Assembly (NCBI RefSeq): GCF_029674545.1
Contig: NZ_CP121354.1
Coordinates: 1 to 64,000 of the forward strand
Length of the DNA stretch: 64,000 bases
Source of the DNA: Mesorhizobium sp. WSM4904
GTDB lineage: Bacteria; Pseudomonadota; Alphaproteobacteria; Rhizobiales; Rhizobiaceae
Direction of reading: 5' to 3'
Part shown: positions 29,644 through 39,017 of the stretch, piece after piece
Numbering within the stretch: the first letter of the stretch is position 1
Layout of the letters: each line of letters starts with the position of its first letter
The notes under the pieces: generated by a model
Databases searched by the model: none
Told to the model about the DNA's origin: nothing
The model's input: only the letters and a program-made list of their open reading frames with translations
Translations under genes and position numbers: made by a program

Positions 29644-30921
29644 TCAGGCGGCAATCGCATCGGCAACCGCGTCCTTGAGGGCCCTGGCGAGGTCCGTCTT
29701 CTCCCAGGAGAAGGAACCGTCGCGGCCGGCCTTGCGGCCGAAGTGGCCATAGGACGAGGTTTTCGCGTAGATCGGCTTGTTGAGGTCGAGATGACGGCGG
29801 ATGCCGGAAGGCGACAGGTCCATCACCTTGCGCAGCGCCTCCTCCAGCCTGGCCTCGTCGACCCTGCCGGTGCCGTGCAGGTCCACATACACCGACAACG
29901 GCTGGGCGACGCCGATGGCGTAGGACAGCTGGATGGTGCAGCGGTCGGCGAGCTTGGCCGCCACCACGTTCTTGGCGAGATAGCGTGCCGCATAGGCGGC
30001 TGAACGGTCGACCTTGGTGGTGTCCTTGCCCGAGAAGGCGCCGCCGCCATGGGGTGCCGCGCCGCCATAGGTGTCGACGATGATCTTGCGGCCGGTGAGG
30101 CCAGCATCGCCGTCGGGACCGCCGATCACGAACTTGCCGGTCGGGTTGATGTACCAGTTGCAGTCTTCGGCGACCTTGAGATCGCCAAGCGCCTCGCGGA
30201 TATAGGGCTCGACGACCTTGCGGACCTTCTTGGAATCCCAGCTCGAATCGAGATGCTGGGTGGAAAGCACTATCTGCGTCACTTCCGCCGCCTTGCCGTC
30301 GGCATAGCGCACGGTGACCTGGCTCTTGGCGTCCGGGCCGAGCTTGCCGGCCTCGCCATTGCCTTCATGGCGCGCGGCGGCCAGGAGTTCGAGAATCTTG
30401 TGGCTGTAATAGATCGGCGCCGGCATCAGGTCCGGCGTCTCGCGGCAGGCATAGCCGAACATGATGCCTTGATCGCCGGCACCTTCCTCGCCCTGGCGGT
30501 CGGCGGCATTGTCGACGCCCTGGCCGATATCCGGCGACTGGCCGTGCAGCAGCACTTCGATCTTGGCCGTCTTCCAGTGGAAGCCTGCCTGCTCGTAGCC
30601 GATCTCGCGAATTGCCTTGCGGGCGACCGATTTGAACTTGGCCGGATTGACGACAGGGTGGCCCGACGCATCCTTGAGGACGTTGCCGGCCTTGTCCTTC
30701 TTCAGCAGGGTCTCGGGAACCCTGACCTCGCCGGCGATGACGACGCGGTTGGTGGTGGCCAGCGTCTCGCAGGCGACGCGCACCTTCCACGGGTCCATGC
30801 CCGTCTTCTTGGCTTCGCGATAGACGAGATCGACGATTTCGTCGGAGATACGGTCACAGACTTTGTCGGGATGGCCCTCGGAGACCGATTCCGAGGTGAA
30901 GAGATAGTTCTGCCGCGTCAC
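29644..30921 (-). CDS. metK: S-adenosylmethionine synthetase
   Basis: MetK makes SAM from methionine and ATP. The protein has 425 residues, longer than the 384 of E. coli because of alphaproteobacterial insertions. Motifs include [14 protein letters not shown], the signature [12 protein letters not shown] and the phosphate-loop [16 protein letters not shown]. The start is GTG 30921 ([13 protein letters not shown]), preceded by GAGGGGAC. An in-frame ATG at 30975 would add 18 residues, but it lies across a terminator hairpin and is rejected. The leader is unusual and described separately. Confidence 0.93.
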   Translation of the reverse strand: MTRQNYLFTSESVSEGHPDKVCDRISDEIVDLVYREAKKTGMDPWKVRVACETLATTNRVVIAGEVRVPETLLKKDKAGNVLKDASGHPVVNPAKFKSVARKAIREIGYEQAGFHWKTAKIEVLLHGQSPDIGQGVDNAADRQGEEGAGDQGIMFGYACRETPDLMPAPIYYSHKILELLAAARHEGNGEAGKLGPDAKSQVTVRYADGKAAEVTQIVLSTQHLDSSWDSKKVRKVVEPYIREALGDLKVAEDCNWYINPTGKFVIGGPDGDAGLTGRKIIVDTYGGAAPHGGGAFSGKDTTKVDRSAAYAARYLAKNVVAAKLADRCTIQLSYAIGVAQPLSVYVDLHGTGRVDEARLEEALRKVMDLSPSGIRRHLDLNKPIYAKTSSYGHFGRKAGRDGSFSWEKTDLARALKDAVADAIAA

Positions 30922-30936
30922 GGGTGTCCCCTCTTG

Positions 30937-30965
30937 AAAAAAGATCGGCAGGGCTGCCGATTTTT
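30937..30965 (-). terminator. Intrinsic terminator just before metK (attenuator candidate)
   Basis: On the minus strand ATCGGCA (30961-30955) pairs with TGCCGAT (30950-30944) around GCCC, then CTTTTTT follows. The flanking A and T runs make it bidirectional. It ends only about 16 bp before the metK GTG, so there is no room for a promoter after it and all metK transcripts must pass through it. Confidence 0.75.
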
Positions 30966-30977
30966 GGCGCGCCACGT

Positions 30978-31006
30978 GTTAGCGGTGCCGGGCGCCGCTC
31001 GTCAAG
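30978..31006 (-). promoter_or_regulatory. Possible metK promoter
   Basis: On the minus strand CTTGAC (31006-31001) is a perfect alphaproteobacterial -35 element. Seventeen bases later GCTAAC (30983-30978) is a weak -10 element. The predicted start near 30970 would place the terminator hairpin at the very 5' end of the mRNA. Confidence 0.4.
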
Positions 31007-31018
31007 CGGTGCGACGGA

Positions 31019-31082
31019 TCTGGCATGAATGTCGGCACAAGTGGCTTGTGCCACCGGCGGCAGGGCACCGCCGGTAGCCAGA
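31019..31082 (-). ncRNA. Predicted three-way-junction RNA between phrR and metK
   Basis: On the minus strand a closing stem TCTGGC (31082-31077) pairs with GCCAGA (31024-31019). Inside it are two perfect 8-bp hairpins placed back to back with no nucleotide between them: ACCGGCGG/CCGCCGGT (31053-31075) and GGCACAAG/CTTGTGCC (31034-31052). A 9-nt single strand GACATTCAT joins the second hairpin to the closing stem. It starts 9 bp after the phrR stop. I do not recognise SAM-II, SAM-V or SAM/SAH consensus bases. Confidence 0.45.
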
Positions 31083-31090
31083 GCCTGGAA

Positions 31091-31513
31091 TTACTCGGCG
31101 TCATCCGGGGAAAGGGACTTCACAAGATCGATGATCCTACGCCGCACCTTGACGTCGGGAATCTTGACGAAGGCGCGATTGAGCTGAAGTCCCTCCGGGC
31201 TGCCGCAGAATTCGATGGCGAACGCCATCGAAGCATCTTCGGCGAATCCTCGATTGCCGGCCCCGGCCTCCTGCCCCGGGGCATCCTCGAAGAAGAACGC
31301 GACGGGCACGCTCAGGATCGAGGCGATCGCCTGCAGACGACTGGCCCCCACCCTATTCGTCCCCTTTTCGTACTTCTGGATCTGTTGAAACGTGATACCG
31401 AGATTTTCACCCAGCTTTTCCTGGCTCATTCCAAGCATATTGCGACGCAGCCGAATACGACTCCCGACATGGATGTCGATCGGATTCGGCTTCTTCTTGT
31501 TCTCTTCTGTCAT
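31091..31513 (-). CDS. phrR: XRE-family transcriptional regulator, PhrR/PraR type
   Basis: The 140-residue protein has an N-terminal Cro/C1 helix-turn-helix (VGSRIRLRRNMLGMSQEKLG, then GITFQQIQKYEKGTNRVGASR) at about 15-75, and a C-terminal extension ending VRRRIIDLVKSLSPDDAE. In Sinorhizobium a gene of this type (phrR) lies next to the apolipoprotein acyltransferase gene and is induced by low pH; the related PraR controls biofilm and quorum sensing in Rhizobium. The start is ATG 31513, with GAGG upstream; a longer frame to 31657 lacks similarity. The gene lies between lnt and metK. Confidence 0.85.
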   Translation of the reverse strand: MTEENKKKPNPIDIHVGSRIRLRRNMLGMSQEKLGENLGITFQQIQKYEKGTNRVGASRLQAIASILSVPVAFFFEDAPGQEAGAGNRGFAEDASMAFAIEFCGSPEGLQLNRAFVKIPDVKVRRRIIDLVKSLSPDDAE

Positions 31514-31653
31514 TTTTTTCCTCGCCGAATTTTTCCGGCTTTTTCTATTTTTGCCGCCCAAACGAAGCCGGAGCCACCTGCCCCAACAGACCCCTCCAGC
31601 CGACTTCGAGAAAATTTTAGGCGTTACAGTATGAGTTTCTAATGTGCCGACTG

Positions 31654-33243
31654 TCAATTCACCCGTAGCCGCTGCCTTACATTCAATGTGAAGGCGGCCA
31701 GGGCAAACAGCAACATGATCAGCAATCCGTTAATGCGCCGCTGATCGGCGGACAGCAGGGCGCGCCCGGAAATCGGTACGTGCGCATCGATGGCGCCGCG
31801 CGCGTCGACCGCCAAGGCATCAACGATGCGTCCCCGCGAATCGACAACGGCGGAGATGCCGTTGTTGGCCGCACGCAACAAAGGCAACCCGTTCTCCACC
31901 GTGCGAATCTGCGCCTGCCTGAAGTGCTGGTACGGGCCTGGCGTATCGCCAAACCAGGCATCGTTCGTGACGTTCACAATAAGTTCAGATGACGCTGCGT
32001 CAACCGCCACAAGGTCAGGAAAAATGACCTCGTAGCAGATGAAGGGAGCGGCGCTGAGGCCGTTCGGCACCGCGATCGGATGCCGCTCGTTGCCGGCGGC
32101 GAAATTCATCGGTCCGGCGACGAGCTGACCTATGCCGAAACGTTCGAACAGCTCGGCAAAAGGCAGATACTCGCCGAACGGTACCAGATGCACCTTGTCG
32201 ACGGCATCGACGATCTCGCCCTTGTCGCTGATCGCCACCACGGAATTGTAATAGCGGCTGCCGGCGTTCCCTGCGCCGCCCTCCTCGCGCACGACGCCGG
32301 CGACCAACATCTGGCCGTCGCCCAGCATGTCGCCCAGCGCCGTCAGCGCGTCCGAACGCTCGGTGAACAGGAACGGCACGGACGTTTCCGGCCACAGGAT
32401 CAACTGCGGCTTGGCGTGGCCCTGCTCCGGCGCCTTTGCCGATATCCCCATCAGCGTGGCGAAGATGCGGTCGCGCACCGAGGCATCCCATTTCTCGCTG
32501 AGGTCGACAGCGGGCTGGACGATGCGAACGTCGATCGAGCGGGTGGCCGGCTCGGTCGGGGTTGCGAGCCTGAAATAGCCGAAGCCGACATCGGCGGCGA
32601 CAAGGATGACGAACAGGGCAAGGCCCAGCCTCAGATGTCGGCGCGCGGCGACAAGAGCGGGAAGTGAAAAGACGAAGACGGCAAGCGCGTTCATGCCGAT
32701 CATGCCGGTCACCGACACGCTCTGCATCAGGAGCGGAACCGGCATCGCGGCATAGCCGACGGCGTTCCAGGGAAAGCCGGTGAAGAGGAAGTCGCGCAGC
32801 CATTCGGCGAGGCCGAAGCCGAATGCGAGCGCCGCGATGCGGCCGATATCGCTGCTCCAGAAAAGCCGCGCCACAACCGCCGCAAAACCGTAGAAAAAGG
32901 CGAGCGCGAAGGGAATGCCGACTACGGCCAGGGGCAAAGCCCAGGCGAAGGTGTCGGCCTCGATGAGAAGCGCCTGGCCGATCCACCAGAGGCCAGCGAG
33001 GAAATAACCGAAACCGAACCACCAGCCGATGGCGAAAGCCGGACGAAGGCGACGCAACCAACCGTCGGAGGCCTCACCCGTCGAGCCGTCGAGCAGCCAG
33101 ACCAGTACCGGAAACGAGACGAAGCAGACGGCGAAGAAATCGTAAGGCGCCTGGGCGAGGACCGCGAGCGCTCCGGCGGCAAACGCCACCAGCGCCCGCC
33201 GCCACCCCCAAAGCAGAATTATCCGGCCGGCAAAGCGCTGCAT
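31654..33243 (-). CDS. lnt: Apolipoprotein N-acyltransferase
   Basis: Lnt adds the third acyl chain to lipoproteins in the inner membrane. The protein has 529 residues: about six N-terminal transmembrane helices (1-200), then a nitrilase-like periplasmic domain (about 225-480) and a final helix. The Glu-Lys-Cys triad is in [25 protein letters not shown] and [12 protein letters not shown]. The start is ATG 33243 ([14 protein letters not shown]), as in rhizobial homologues; a TTG 12 bp upstream is ignored. In rhizobia the gene (actA) has been tied to acid tolerance. Confidence 0.95.
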   Translation of the reverse strand: MQRFAGRIILLWGWRRALVAFAAGALAVLAQAPYDFFAVCFVSFPVLVWLLDGSTGEASDGWLRRLRPAFAIGWWFGFGYFLAGLWWIGQALLIEADTFAWALPLAVVGIPFALAFFYGFAAVVARLFWSSDIGRIAALAFGFGLAEWLRDFLFTGFPWNAVGYAAMPVPLLMQSVSVTGMIGMNALAVFVFSLPALVAARRHLRLGLALFVILVAADVGFGYFRLATPTEPATRSIDVRIVQPAVDLSEKWDASVRDRIFATLMGISAKAPEQGHAKPQLILWPETSVPFLFTERSDALTALGDMLGDGQMLVAGVVREEGGAGNAGSRYYNSVVAISDKGEIVDAVDKVHLVPFGEYLPFAELFERFGIGQLVAGPMNFAAGNERHPIAVPNGLSAAPFICYEVIFPDLVAVDAASSELIVNVTNDAWFGDTPGPYQHFRQAQIRTVENGLPLLRAANNGISAVVDSRGRIVDALAVDARGAIDAHVPISGRALLSADQRRINGLLIMLLFALAAFTLNVRQRLRVN

Positions 33244-33329
33244 AAAGCTTCCCAAGTCGCGCGAATCAGGGTGCCAGAGATTTAACAGGCCGCGCCGCCT
33301 GCTCCAAATGGCGGTGATTTGAGGGACGG

Positions 33330-33383
33330 CTTTCTAACGCGCGTAGCATCGAAACCGCCGCACACCTTGGGCGACATGCATCA
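33330..33383. repeat. Half-preserved copy of the GCATGTCGCCC palindrome
   Basis: CGAAACCGCCGCACACCTTG followed by GGCGACATGCATCA is shared with 36570-36604. Only one arm is intact. The TCA at 33381-33383 is the stop codon of the VOC gene, exactly as TCA at 36602-36604 is the stop of miaB. Confidence 0.65.
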
Positions 33384-33851
33384 GCGGTGCCAGCCCTCGA
33401 TCCGCAGACCGCTCAGCCGCTCGGCCTCCTCTTTGGGCACCACCCGCATGGTTTGCGTGAAGGTCCATATATGCCCTTCGGGATCGCGGGCACGGTATTG
33501 CCGCTCGCCATAGAAATGGTCGGTGGGTTCTTCGAGAATTTCCGCCCCCGCCGCGCGCGCCTTCTCGCAATGGGCGTCGAGGTCTTCCTGCAAGCGGATG
33601 TAAACCGACTGGGTGTTCCTGCCGCCGACCGAAGCCGGGCTGGCAATATGCTCGGCCCATTCGGAATCGACGATGATGTAGCCATCGCCAAACCGCATTT
33701 CGGCATGGACGAGCCGTCCATCCGTATCGCTGACCAGCATGCTCGGCTCGAAGCCGAACGCCGCCTGAAGCCAGACCAGAGCCGTACGTGGATTTTGATA
33801 GAAGACGCCGGAACCGAGGACGGCATGCTTGAACGGATCGTCGACCGGCAT
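33381..33851 (-). CDS. VOC-family (glyoxalase/bleomycin resistance-like) protein
   Basis: The 156-residue protein has the paired beta-alpha-beta-beta-beta modules of the vicinal oxygen chelate superfamily: ALVWLQAAFGFEPSMLVSD at the start and YRARDPEGHIWTFTQT near the end, where a metal-binding Glu/His is usual. The substrate is unknown; PhnB-like and antibiotic-resistance members look alike. It starts 12 bp after the corC stop. The stop codon coincides with the edge of a palindromic repeat. Confidence 0.85.
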   Translation of the reverse strand: MPVDDPFKHAVLGSGVFYQNPRTALVWLQAAFGFEPSMLVSDTDGRLVHAEMRFGDGYIIVDSEWAEHIASPASVGGRNTQSVYIRLQEDLDAHCEKARAAGAEILEEPTDHFYGERQYRARDPEGHIWTFTQTMRVVPKEEAERLSGLRIEGWHR

Positions 33852-33863
33852 GACGCGACGAAA

Positions 33864-34946
33864 TCAGGCCTGCTCGGTGCGCGCAGCGCGGCGGCGCTGC
33901 CGTTCGCCCTTCGGGCTCTGAACGATGCGCACACGCTTGACGCGGCGCGGATCGGCGTCGAGCACGTGGAATTCGAAGCCCGGTATGGCCTGCACCACTT
34001 CGCCCCTGGCCGGGACGCGGCCGAGCGTGTTGAAGATCATGCCGCCGATGGTGTCGACATATTCGCCATGCTCGCCGGCGGCGAAATCCTCGCCGATCAT
34101 CTTGGCGACCTCGTCGATCTCGGCCTTGCCGTCGACCACGAAGACGCCGTCGCCGGCCTGGGTGATCATCGGCTCGTCGTCATCGTGCTCGTCCTCGATG
34201 TCGCCGACCACCATCTCGACGATGTCCTCCAGCGAGGCGAGGCCGTCGGTGCCGCCATATTCGTCGATGACGAGCGCCATCTGGGTGCGCGTCGTCTGCA
34301 TGCGCCCCATCAGGTCGGAAGCAAGCATGGAGGGCGGCACGAACAGCACCGGTCGGATCAGGTCGAGATCGCCGATGGTGCGCGCAAGGTCGACCTGGGC
34401 GAGATCGAGAACGGTCGGCGCCTGGGTCTTCCTGTTGGCGCGGCCCTTCTTGACGCGGGCGACCTTGGTGATGTGGGCAAGAACGTCGCGGATGTGGACC
34501 ATGCCGCGCGGATCGTCGAGCGTTTCGGAATAGACCGGCATGCGGGAATGGCCGGATTGCTCGAAGAGGCCGAGCAGATCGCCGAGCGAGGTGGTGATCT
34601 CGACCGCCTCGATGTCGGCGCGCGGCACCATCACATCCTCGACGCGCACCTCGCGCAGGCGCAGGATGTTGTTGAGCATGGCGCGTTCGCCGGGCGAGAA
34701 GGATTCGGCATCGCTCGCCGTCTCGGCCAGCGCGTCGGCGATCTCCTCGCGCAGGTTGGTGCCGTTGCGGTGCCGGAACAGGCCGAGCACGCGATCGAAG
34801 AGCGAAGGACCGGCATGCGAAGGCTCAGCGGCCGCGCTGCCGGTCGGAATACTCGGACTGGAGCCTTCTTCCGACTTTTCGGAAGGCTTGGCCGCACTGC
34901 CGGCGTCCGGACGGGCGGCAGTTTCTGGTTTGTCGTTCATCGCCAT
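33864..34946 (-). CDS. CorC/HlyC-family protein with CBS pair
   Basis: The 360-residue protein has a Pro/Ser-rich N-terminus, then two CBS domains (about 105-235, starting VRVEDVMVPRADIEAVEIT) and a C-terminal CorC_HlyC FAD-like domain (GLASLEDIVEMVVGDIEDEHD). It lacks the DUF21 membrane domain of larger homologues. Members are linked to Mg2+/Co2+ efflux or labelled haemolysins. In E. coli the equivalent ybeX follows ybeZ (phoH-like) and ybeY, and here the same order phoH-ybeY-corC is kept, followed by lnt. The start is ATG 34946; an ATG 6 bp later is also possible. Confidence 0.9.
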   Translation of the reverse strand: MAMNDKPETAARPDAGSAAKPSEKSEEGSSPSIPTGSAAAEPSHAGPSLFDRVLGLFRHRNGTNLREEIADALAETASDAESFSPGERAMLNNILRLREVRVEDVMVPRADIEAVEITTSLGDLLGLFEQSGHSRMPVYSETLDDPRGMVHIRDVLAHITKVARVKKGRANRKTQAPTVLDLAQVDLARTIGDLDLIRPVLFVPPSMLASDLMGRMQTTRTQMALVIDEYGGTDGLASLEDIVEMVVGDIEDEHDDDEPMITQAGDGVFVVDGKAEIDEVAKMIGEDFAAGEHGEYVDTIGGMIFNTLGRVPARGEVVQAIPGFEFHVLDADPRRVKRVRIVQSPKGERQRRRAARTEQA

Positions 34947-34968
34947 CAAGGTCAATTGGTCTTTTTTG

Positions 34969-35466
34969 TTACGCGTAGGGATCGGGAATGGCAAGCCTCG
35001 CGAGCGCCGCGCGCTCGATCGCTTCCATCTCCTCGGCCTCGGCATCGGTCTCGTGATCATAGCCCAGAAGATGCAGCAGGCCATGAATGACGAGATGGGT
35101 GATATGGTTCGCCAGCGGCTTGTCTTCCAGTCCAGCCTCGCGCGCGACCATCTCGGAGGCCAGCACGATGTCGCCCAGCATCGGCGGCAGCGGACCGCCT
35201 TTCGGGAAGGAAAAAGCCGGGAAAGACAAGACGTTGGTCGGCTTGTCCTTGCCGCGCCACTCGGCATTGAGGGTCTGGATATGGGCGTCGTCGGAAAAAA
35301 CGATGCTGAGCTCGGAGGCGCCGCTTGCGCCGGTTTCGGTAAAGGCGGCCGCGACGGCGCGGTCGACGAGGCGCGTCAGCTCGGCCTCCGCGGGCCAATC
35401 GCCGGCCTCGACGAAAATATCGATGTCGACCGGCGTCCCGCCGCTGGATTCCGGATTTTCAGCCAT
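34969..35466 (-). CDS. ybeY: Endoribonuclease YbeY
   Basis: YbeY is a zinc-dependent RNase needed for 16S rRNA 3'-end maturation and ribosome quality control. It has 165 residues and the metal-binding motif [11 protein letters not shown] near residues 127-137, with the upstream segment [16 protein letters not shown]. It lies 9 bp after phoH and 22 bp before corC, a conserved operon. Confidence 0.95.
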   Translation of the reverse strand: MAENPESSGGTPVDIDIFVEAGDWPAEAELTRLVDRAVAAAFTETGASGASELSIVFSDDAHIQTLNAEWRGKDKPTNVLSFPAFSFPKGGPLPPMLGDIVLASEMVAREAGLEDKPLANHITHLVIHGLLHLLGYDHETDAEAEEMEAIERAALARLAIPDPYA

Positions 35467-35475
35467 ATGGCTTGA

Positions 35476-36525
35476 TCAGTTCTCGGCGCCGAGGCCCCTG
35501 GCCAGCTTGCCGTCGCGGTCATAGGCCTTGACGATCTCGGCAACCAGCGGATGCCGCACGACATCGCCCTCGTTGAAGCGGACCGTGACGATGCCCGGCA
35601 CGCCGTCGAGGATGCGCAGCGCCTCGACCAGGCCCGACTTGGTGTTGGGCGGCAGGTCGATCTGGGTCGGATCGCCGGTGACGATCATGCGCGAGTTCTC
35701 GCCGAGGCGCGTCAGGAACATCTTCATCTGCATCGGCGTGGTGTTCTGCGCTTCGTCGAGGATCACCGCGGCATGCGCCAGCGTGCGGCCGCGCATGAAG
35801 GCAAGCGGCGCGATCTCGATGACCTCGGCGGCGATCGCGCGCTCGACCTTGTCGGCCGGCATCATGTCGTAGAGCGCGTCATAGAGGGGCCGCAGATAAG
35901 GATCGACCTTCTCCTTCATGTCGCCGGGCAGGAAGCCCAGCCGCTCGCCGGCCTCGACGGCCGGGCGCGACAGCACGATGCGCTCGACCATGCCGCGCTC
36001 CAGGAGCATCGCCGCATGAGCCACCGCCAGATAGGTCTTGCCGGTGCCGGCCGGGCCGATGCCGAAGACCATTTCGGACCGCTCCAGCGCGCGCATATAG
36101 GCGTCCTGGTTGAGCGAACGGGCATAGATCGTGCGCTTGCGCGTCGCGATCTGGGCGGCCGAAACCTTGCCCTTGCGCTCCATGGTCGGCAGCGTCAGCT
36201 GGTCGTCGGCGGCGATCGCCATGCGCACGGCGCCGTCGACGTCGGACTGGCCGATGTCGGCGCCCTTCTGGAGAATGCCGTAGAGCGTGTCCAGCGCGCG
36301 GCGCGCCTGCTCGGCCGCCGAAGCCGACCCCTTGATCGCAAGCTGGTTGCCGCGCGAGCGGATGTCGACGCCGAGCTTCTGCTCGAGCCGGGCCAGGTTC
36401 TCGTCGAACTGGCCGTAAAGGGCGCTGGCAAGCTTGTTGTTGTCGAAGGTCAGTACGATGTGCGCCATGTCGGAGGCCCCGGATGCCTGGTTCTGGGGCG
36501 GGTTCTTCAGTTCAGCAGCGCTCAA
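35476..36525 (-). CDS. phoH: PhoH-like ATPase (YbeZ type)
   Basis: This P-loop ATPase has 349 residues, works with YbeY in RNA metabolism and is annotated as PhoH family. Walker A is GPAGTGKTYLAVAHA and the Walker B region is AVILDEAQNTTP. The N-terminal part has a KH-like segment. The start is TTG 36525: GAGGAGAG lies at the right distance upstream, and the resulting N-terminus (SAAELKNPPQNQ before HIVLTFDNN) fits rhizobial homologues better than the internal ATG 36468. It is separated from miaB by a palindromic repeat. Confidence 0.93.
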   Translation of the reverse strand: MSAAELKNPPQNQASGASDMAHIVLTFDNNKLASALYGQFDENLARLEQKLGVDIRSRGNQLAIKGSASAAEQARRALDTLYGILQKGADIGQSDVDGAVRMAIAADDQLTLPTMERKGKVSAAQIATRKRTIYARSLNQDAYMRALERSEMVFGIGPAGTGKTYLAVAHAAMLLERGMVERIVLSRPAVEAGERLGFLPGDMKEKVDPYLRPLYDALYDMMPADKVERAIAAEVIEIAPLAFMRGRTLAHAAVILDEAQNTTPMQMKMFLTRLGENSRMIVTGDPTQIDLPPNTKSGLVEALRILDGVPGIVTVRFNEGDVVRHPLVAEIVKAYDRDGKLARGLGAEN

Positions 36526-36555
36526 CCGTCTCTCCTCATCTGCCGAGGCTCGTGG

Positions 36556-36605
36556 CTATGCATGTCGCTGTCCCAAACCGCGAGCACTTGGGCGACATGC
36601 ATCAG
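36556..36605. repeat. Palindromic repeat between miaB and phoH
   Basis: ATGCATGTCGC (from 36559) and GGGCGACATGCAT (36590-36602) form an imperfect inverted repeat around CCCAAACCGCGAGCACTTGG. The right arm overlaps the stop codon of miaB. The core AAACCG-N-CACTT is shared with the other palindromes of the window although the arms differ. Confidence 0.8.
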
Positions 36606-38011
36606 GCCAACTCGGCGAACAGGCTGTTTTGACCTGTCTTCGTGATTCGTACGTCAATAATGTCACCGATTCCGCCGGCCTTGTCGTCAACAATAACCGG
36701 CTGCAGCCATGGCGATCTGCCGACTTTCTGGTGGGGACGGCGGCCCGGCTTCTCGATCAGCGTGCTGACCGTGCGGCCGACCATGCCGGCGATGAAATCC
36801 TTCTGCTGCTCGTTGATCAGCGCCTGCAGGCGCTGCAGCCGCTCGTCCTTCACGGCTTCCGAGACATGGCCGTCCATCTCGGCGCCCGGAGTGCCGGGAC
36901 GCGGCGAATATTTGAACGTGAAGGCCGAAGCGTAATTCACCTGTCGCACCAGCTCGAGAGTCGCCTCGAAATCCTTGTCCGTCTCGCCGGGGAAGCCGAC
37001 GATGAAGTCGCCCGACATGGCGATATCGCCGCGCGCGGCGCGGATGCGCTCGATGAGGTTCAGATAGTCGCGTGCCGTGTGCCTGCGGTTCATCGCCTTC
37101 AGTATCCGGTCGGAGCCCGACTGCACTGGTAAATGCAGATAGGGCATCAATGCCGGCAGGTCACGGTGCGCGGCGATCAATTCATCGTCCATGTCGCGCG
37201 GATGGCTGGTGGTGTAGCGCAGCCGCGCCAGGCCGGGGATTTCCGCCAGGCGGAAAAGCAGGCGGCCGAGACCCCATTCCTTGCCGCTCCCGCCCTCGCC
37301 GTGCCAGGCGTTGACATTCTGCCCGAGCAGCGTCACCTCGCGCACGCCGGCCTCGGCCAGGCGCTCGGCCTCGGCGACGATCTGGGCAACCGGCCGCGAG
37401 ACTTCCGAGCCGCGCGTATAGGGCACGACACAGAAGGTGCAGAACTTGTCGCAGCCTTCCTGGACGGTGAGGAAGGCGGTGACGCCGCGCCTGGCCACCT
37501 CGGCGCGCTTCGGCTGCGGCAAATGCTCGAACTTGTCCTCGATGGCGTAGTCGGTCTCGACGATCTTCTGCCCGCCCCGGACCCTGGCCAGCACGTCGGG
37601 CAGACGGTGATAGGTCTGCGGGCCGATGACGAGATCGACCGCCGGCGCGCGGCGGATGATCTCCGCGCCCTCGGCCTGCGCCACGCAGCCGGCGACGCCG
37701 ATCAGCAGCTCGCGCCCGGCCTCGGCGCGCACGGCCTTCATGTCGCGGATCCGGCCAAGCTCGGAATAGACTTTTTCCGCCGCCTTCTCGCGGATATGGC
37801 AGGTGTTGAGCAGCACCAGATCGGCGTCGTCGACGACATCAGTCGCGACATAGCCGTCGGCGGCCAGCGCATCGGTCATGCGCTGGGAATCGTAGACATT
37901 CATCTGGCAGCCGTAAGTCTTGACGAAGACTTTTTTCGGCGCCGGGACAGTGCCGGCCGAGTGCTCGGGCGCCGTGCCGATGTCGTGGCTTTCAATCGCG
38001 TTCAATTCCAT
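36602..38011 (-). CDS. miaB: tRNA-2-methylthio-N6-dimethylallyladenosine synthase MiaB
   Basis: MiaB is a radical-SAM methylthiotransferase acting on i6A37 of tRNA. It has 469 residues. The auxiliary cluster cysteines are in [21 protein letters not shown] and VAGCVAQ. The radical-SAM cluster is CDKFCTFC in [21 protein letters not shown] domain is at the C-terminus. The start is ATG 38011 ([10 protein letters not shown]); the frame extends to TTG 38041. The order tsaB-rimI-plsC-miaB-phoH-ybeY is on one strand with short gaps. Confidence 0.95.
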   Translation of the reverse strand: MELNAIESHDIGTAPEHSAGTVPAPKKVFVKTYGCQMNVYDSQRMTDALAADGYVATDVVDDADLVLLNTCHIREKAAEKVYSELGRIRDMKAVRAEAGRELLIGVAGCVAQAEGAEIIRRAPAVDLVIGPQTYHRLPDVLARVRGGQKIVETDYAIEDKFEHLPQPKRAEVARRGVTAFLTVQEGCDKFCTFCVVPYTRGSEVSRPVAQIVAEAERLAEAGVREVTLLGQNVNAWHGEGGSGKEWGLGRLLFRLAEIPGLARLRYTTSHPRDMDDELIAAHRDLPALMPYLHLPVQSGSDRILKAMNRRHTARDYLNLIERIRAARGDIAMSGDFIVGFPGETDKDFEATLELVRQVNYASAFTFKYSPRPGTPGAEMDGHVSEAVKDERLQRLQALINEQQKDFIAGMVGRTVSTLIEKPGRRPHQKVGRSPWLQPVIVDDKAGGIGDIIDVRITKTGQNSLFAELA

Positions 38012-38085
38012 CGGGCGGCTTCTAACGCCTTTCCGTGACAAAAAACAGACGATTCTGGCGGGTTACGGCGCCGGGCGTTCGGTCT

Positions 38086-38916
38086 TCAGGCTATGCGCTG
38101 ACGACTGGGACGCGGATCGGCGAGTGCGGCCTGCATCATCTCGCGCACCTTGGCTTCCATCAATCTTGCCGTTTCCTTGCGGTTCGAGCCCTTGGCGAAC
38201 GGCACCGGATCGCCGAAATGCACCTCGGCATCGACCGCGCCTTCGGCAAGCAGGACCTTCAGATGCGGCATCAGATCCTGGTCGCCGATCCATGCGGCCA
38301 TCGGCCGATGGCGGCGGCCCATCGGCACGCCGTGCACGCGCGTGTAGGCGATCGCCACCGGCTGGATGAACACCTGCTCCGCGGCCCCTTCGGAAATCGC
38401 CATCGATGCCGCGCCGAACAAAGTGCTCTTGAACGGCAGCACCAGATTGCCGTCACCGGTCGAGCCCTCGGCGAACAGCACCATGGCATCGCCCTTGGCC
38501 ATGCGCCTGGCGATCTCGCTCGCCTGGTCGCCGGAGGTGCGCTTGCGCTCGCGCTCGATGAAGACGGTGCGCTGCAGCTTGGACAGCATGCCGATCATCG
38601 GCCAGCCTTCCATATCGGCCCGGGCGATGAACTTCACATCGACAAAGGAGCCGAGCACCATGATGTCGGTCCAGGAGATGTGATTGGCCGCGATGAGCAG
38701 GGGGCGCTGCTTGGCCAGTGCGCCCTTAACGTGCACGCGCATGCCGAGCGCCTTGAGGATCATACCGTGCCAGATTTTCAGGACGACCGTCTCCGGCCAG
38801 AGCCCGGTCTTCATCGACAGGAGCTGCAGCGGCACCATCACCAGCGTGCCGGCGGCGACGAGGCCGAACGACATGAAAATCCGCAATCTCTTGATCATTC
38901 GCTCCGGCCCTATCAT
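38086..38916 (-). CDS. plsC: 1-acyl-sn-glycerol-3-phosphate acyltransferase (PlsC family)
   Basis: The protein acylates lysophosphatidic acid, or a related lysolipid, at the inner membrane. It has 276 residues. An N-terminal transmembrane helix (RLRIFMSFGLVAAGTLVMV) is followed by the acyltransferase motifs NHISWTD (HX4D), FIERERKRTSG and FAEGSTGDG. ATG 38916 or ATG 38898 could be the start. A nested palindrome lies immediately upstream. Several PlsC homologues exist in rhizobia, some making ornithine lipids, so the exact substrate is inferred. Confidence 0.88.
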   Translation of the reverse strand: MIGPERMIKRLRIFMSFGLVAAGTLVMVPLQLLSMKTGLWPETVVLKIWHGMILKALGMRVHVKGALAKQRPLLIAANHISWTDIMVLGSFVDVKFIARADMEGWPMIGMLSKLQRTVFIERERKRTSGDQASEIARRMAKGDAMVLFAEGSTGDGNLVLPFKSTLFGAASMAISEGAAEQVFIQPVAIAYTRVHGVPMGRRHRPMAAWIGDQDLMPHLKVLLAEGAVDAEVHFGDPVPFAKGSNRKETARLMEAKVREMMQAALADPRPSRQRIA

Positions 38917-38956
38917 TACAGCGCCGCGCGCCCTCTCGGGCGCAAACGACGCTGTA
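38917..38956. repeat. Nested palindrome abutting the plsC start
   Basis: TACAGCG (38917-38923) pairs with CGCTGTA (38950-38956) and inside it GCGCCC (38928-38933) pairs with GGGCGC (38938-38943). It touches the plsC ATG at 38916, so it could act as an operator or as a 5' hairpin affecting translation. Confidence 0.6.
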
Positions 38957-38971
38957 ACACCCCAATTTGGC

Positions 38972-39008
38972 GCATGATCCTTTCCGAACCTCCGGTTCGG
39001 GGTCATGT
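38972..39008. repeat. CATGATCC palindrome between rimI and plsC
   Basis: CCGAACC (38984-38990) and GGTTCGG (38994-39000) form a 7-bp hairpin bounded by CATGATCC and GGTCATG. The sequence resembles the outer part of the palindrome at 10264-10352 but lacks the central core. It follows the rimI stop by about 10 bp. Confidence 0.7.
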
Positions 39009-39017
39009 GCCGTGTCG

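Noticed and set aside
30921..30975. In-frame ATG 30975 as metK start
   Set aside because: The added 18 codons lie across the terminator stem and its T run; GTG 30921 has a good ribosome site and matches the family start.
30937..31082. Known SAM-II or SAM/SAH riboswitch before metK
   Set aside because: The conserved sequence blocks of those classes are not recognised; only secondary structure is seen, so no named class is assigned.
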